From NCBI GenBank assembly GCA_019638185.1, contig JAHBUH010000001.1, forward strand, positions 248,001-312,000: DNA of 64,000 nt, given 5' to 3'. Each line of letters begins with the position of its first letter. The stretch's first letter is position 1. The notes below the pieces were generated by a model. It had not been told where the DNA came from, did not search any database, and saw nothing but the letters and a program-made list of their open reading frames with translations. Source of the stretch: Leadbetterella sp. (GTDB taxonomy: Bacteria > Bacteroidota > Bacteroidia > Cytophagales > Spirosomataceae). Below are positions 63,153 through 64,000 of this stretch, one piece after another. The position numbers were made by a program, and so were the translations under genes.

Positions 63153-64000
63153 GTGAAGCATTTCAGACTTTTGCTGTTCCTGGTTTCGTTCCAGGCTTTT
63201 TCCCAGACCCTTTCTCCCCAGGCGCAGGTTTCCCTGCTGACCATTTCACCGGGTGATGAGCTGTATTCCACGTTCGGACACAGTGCTATCCGGATCAGTG
63301 ATCCGAAGCAGTACATTGATTTTAACTACAATTACGGCACGTTTGCTTTTGAGGAACCGGGCTTTTATATGAAGTTTTTGCGGGGATACCTTAATTACAG
63401 CATTTCTTCCTATAATTCGTATGTGGAAATGGAGTATTGGAACCGGACTAACCGCCTGATCACGGAGCAGGTGCTGAACCTTACGCCGGCCCAGAAGCAG
63501 CGGGTGTTTGATTACCTGAAGAATAACCTGCGGCCCGAAAACCGGATTTACCGGTATAAGTTTTTTACGGATAACTGCAGTACGCGGCTGCGGGATGTGC
63601 TGCAGGTGGCCTGTGGCGACAGCCTGGTGTTTGATCACAAGCTGAATGCCGACAGTACTTTCCGGCAGTGGATAGATAAGTATGCGCATAATAACGGGCA
63701 GGAGTGGGCTGATTTCGGGATGGACCTGGCTATAGGAACGGGCTCCGACCAGAAAACCGGGTGGTCAGATGCCATGTTTATTCCGGATAACCTGATGAAG
63801 GCGCTGGATGCGGCCCGGATCCGGACGCCTAACGGTCTGGAGAAGGCGGTGCTGCAAAAGTATGATCTGAACCAGATCCAGCCGAAAGAGAAGAAAGGCT
63901 GGCTGACGCCTTCGGTTTTCTTTACGTGTCTGATGCTCCTTGCAGCAGGGTACACCAGCTACCAGTATTTCCGAAAAAACCGTTCTATGGTGCTGGATAA
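63153..64000 (+). CDS. DUF4105 (Lnb N-terminal periplasmic domain) protein, partial
   Basis: A partial gene running past the right edge: GTG 63153, signal peptide (MKHFRLLLFLVSFQAFSQ), then a domain with LLTISPGDELYSTFGHSAIRI, FNYNYGTFAFEEPGFYMKFLRG (part: GTFAFEEPGFYMKFL), YRYKFFTDNCSTRLRDVL (the Asn-Cys-Ser likely catalytic or structural) and a C-terminal membrane span (FFTCLMLLAAGYTSYQYF). It matches the DUF4105/Lnb-N proteins of Bacteroidota, thought to act in the periplasm as a hydrolase-like domain. At least 282 residues are seen; no stop is reached. Confidence 0.85.
   Translation, partial: MKHFRLLLFLVSFQAFSQTLSPQAQVSLLTISPGDELYSTFGHSAIRISDPKQYIDFNYNYGTFAFEEPGFYMKFLRGYLNYSISSYNSYVEMEYWNRTNRLITEQVLNLTPAQKQRVFDYLKNNLRPENRIYRYKFFTDNCSTRLRDVLQVACGDSLVFDHKLNADSTFRQWIDKYAHNNGQEWADFGMDLAIGTGSDQKTGWSDAMFIPDNLMKALDAARIRTPNGLEKAVLQKYDLNQIQPKEKKGWLTPSVFFTCLMLLAAGYTSYQYFRKNRSMVLD

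Noticed and set aside
1-64000. tRNA, rRNA, CRISPR arrays and intact insertion sequences
   Set aside because: No T-loop consensus in a foldable context, no regularly spaced direct repeats and no transposase-like frame were seen on either strand by eye.

Overview
The window looks like chromosomal DNA from a member of the Bacteroidota, probably a Cytophagales-type organism with roughly 50% GC. The evidence is a type IX secretion (T9SS) lipoprotein of the SprE/PorW type, two secreted metalloproteases with T9SS-like C-terminal domains, RES/Xre toxin-antitoxin genes, a bacterial GGGP synthase, a WbqC-family protein, many lipoproteins, and repeated promoter boxes of the Bacteroidota type TAnnTTTG. 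No rRNA, tRNA, CRISPR array or intact insertion sequence was found. Most of the window is dense core-genome coding sequence.

Layout. 1-664: AT-rich remnant of a tyrosine recombinase with an in-frame stop and an internal deletion. 915-5669 (minus): recQ-type helicase, small membrane protein, GGGP synthase, folK, GT4 glycosyltransferase. 5743-15318 (plus): secreted metalloprotease, MBL hydrolase, SprE/PorW lipoprotein, a 33-residue membrane microprotein, a sodium:solute symporter, and an OmpR/histidine-kinase pair. 15347-17331: divergent LolD-like ATPase and sucC. 17441-23129: membrane protein, AraC regulator, GH140-like lipoprotein, TipAS-type MerR regulator with a textbook promoter, DUF805 protein, bestrophin. 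23190-29696: EEP-family lipoprotein, then a tripartite RND efflux operon whose permease carries an EF-hand-like loop. 30127-33522: nitroreductase, GNAT, RES/Xre toxin-antitoxin, oxidoreductase.

33612-39820: arginine deiminase and a CtlX-like hydrolase (a possible arginine-citrulline-ornithine route), then lysA directly followed by a glutaryl-CoA dehydrogenase, then another Gfo/Idh/MocA oxidoreductase. 39869-45838: dnaB; phoH, an M43-type metalloprotease, dCMP deaminase, ACP phosphodiesterase and holA in a tightly packed plus-strand run. 45975-52113: TPR histidine kinase, beta-propeller lipoprotein, small secreted protein, fumC, nucleoside permease. 52168-59915: lipoprotein, truA, Sua5-type enzyme, OmpA-family protein, WbqC protein, clpC. 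59988-64000: AraC regulator, lipoprotein, decayed Crp/Fnr gene, Fur-family regulator and histidine phosphatase (one operon), and a DUF4105 protein running off the right edge.

No clearly new defence or mobile system was seen. The best candidates for a second look are the 33-residue microprotein between sprE and the symporter, the EF-hand-like loop in the RND permease, the spaced repeats at the RES/Xre promoter, the arginine-citrulline gene pair, the lysA-gcdH pairing, and the terminator-like hairpin that abuts the start codon of the beta-propeller gene.
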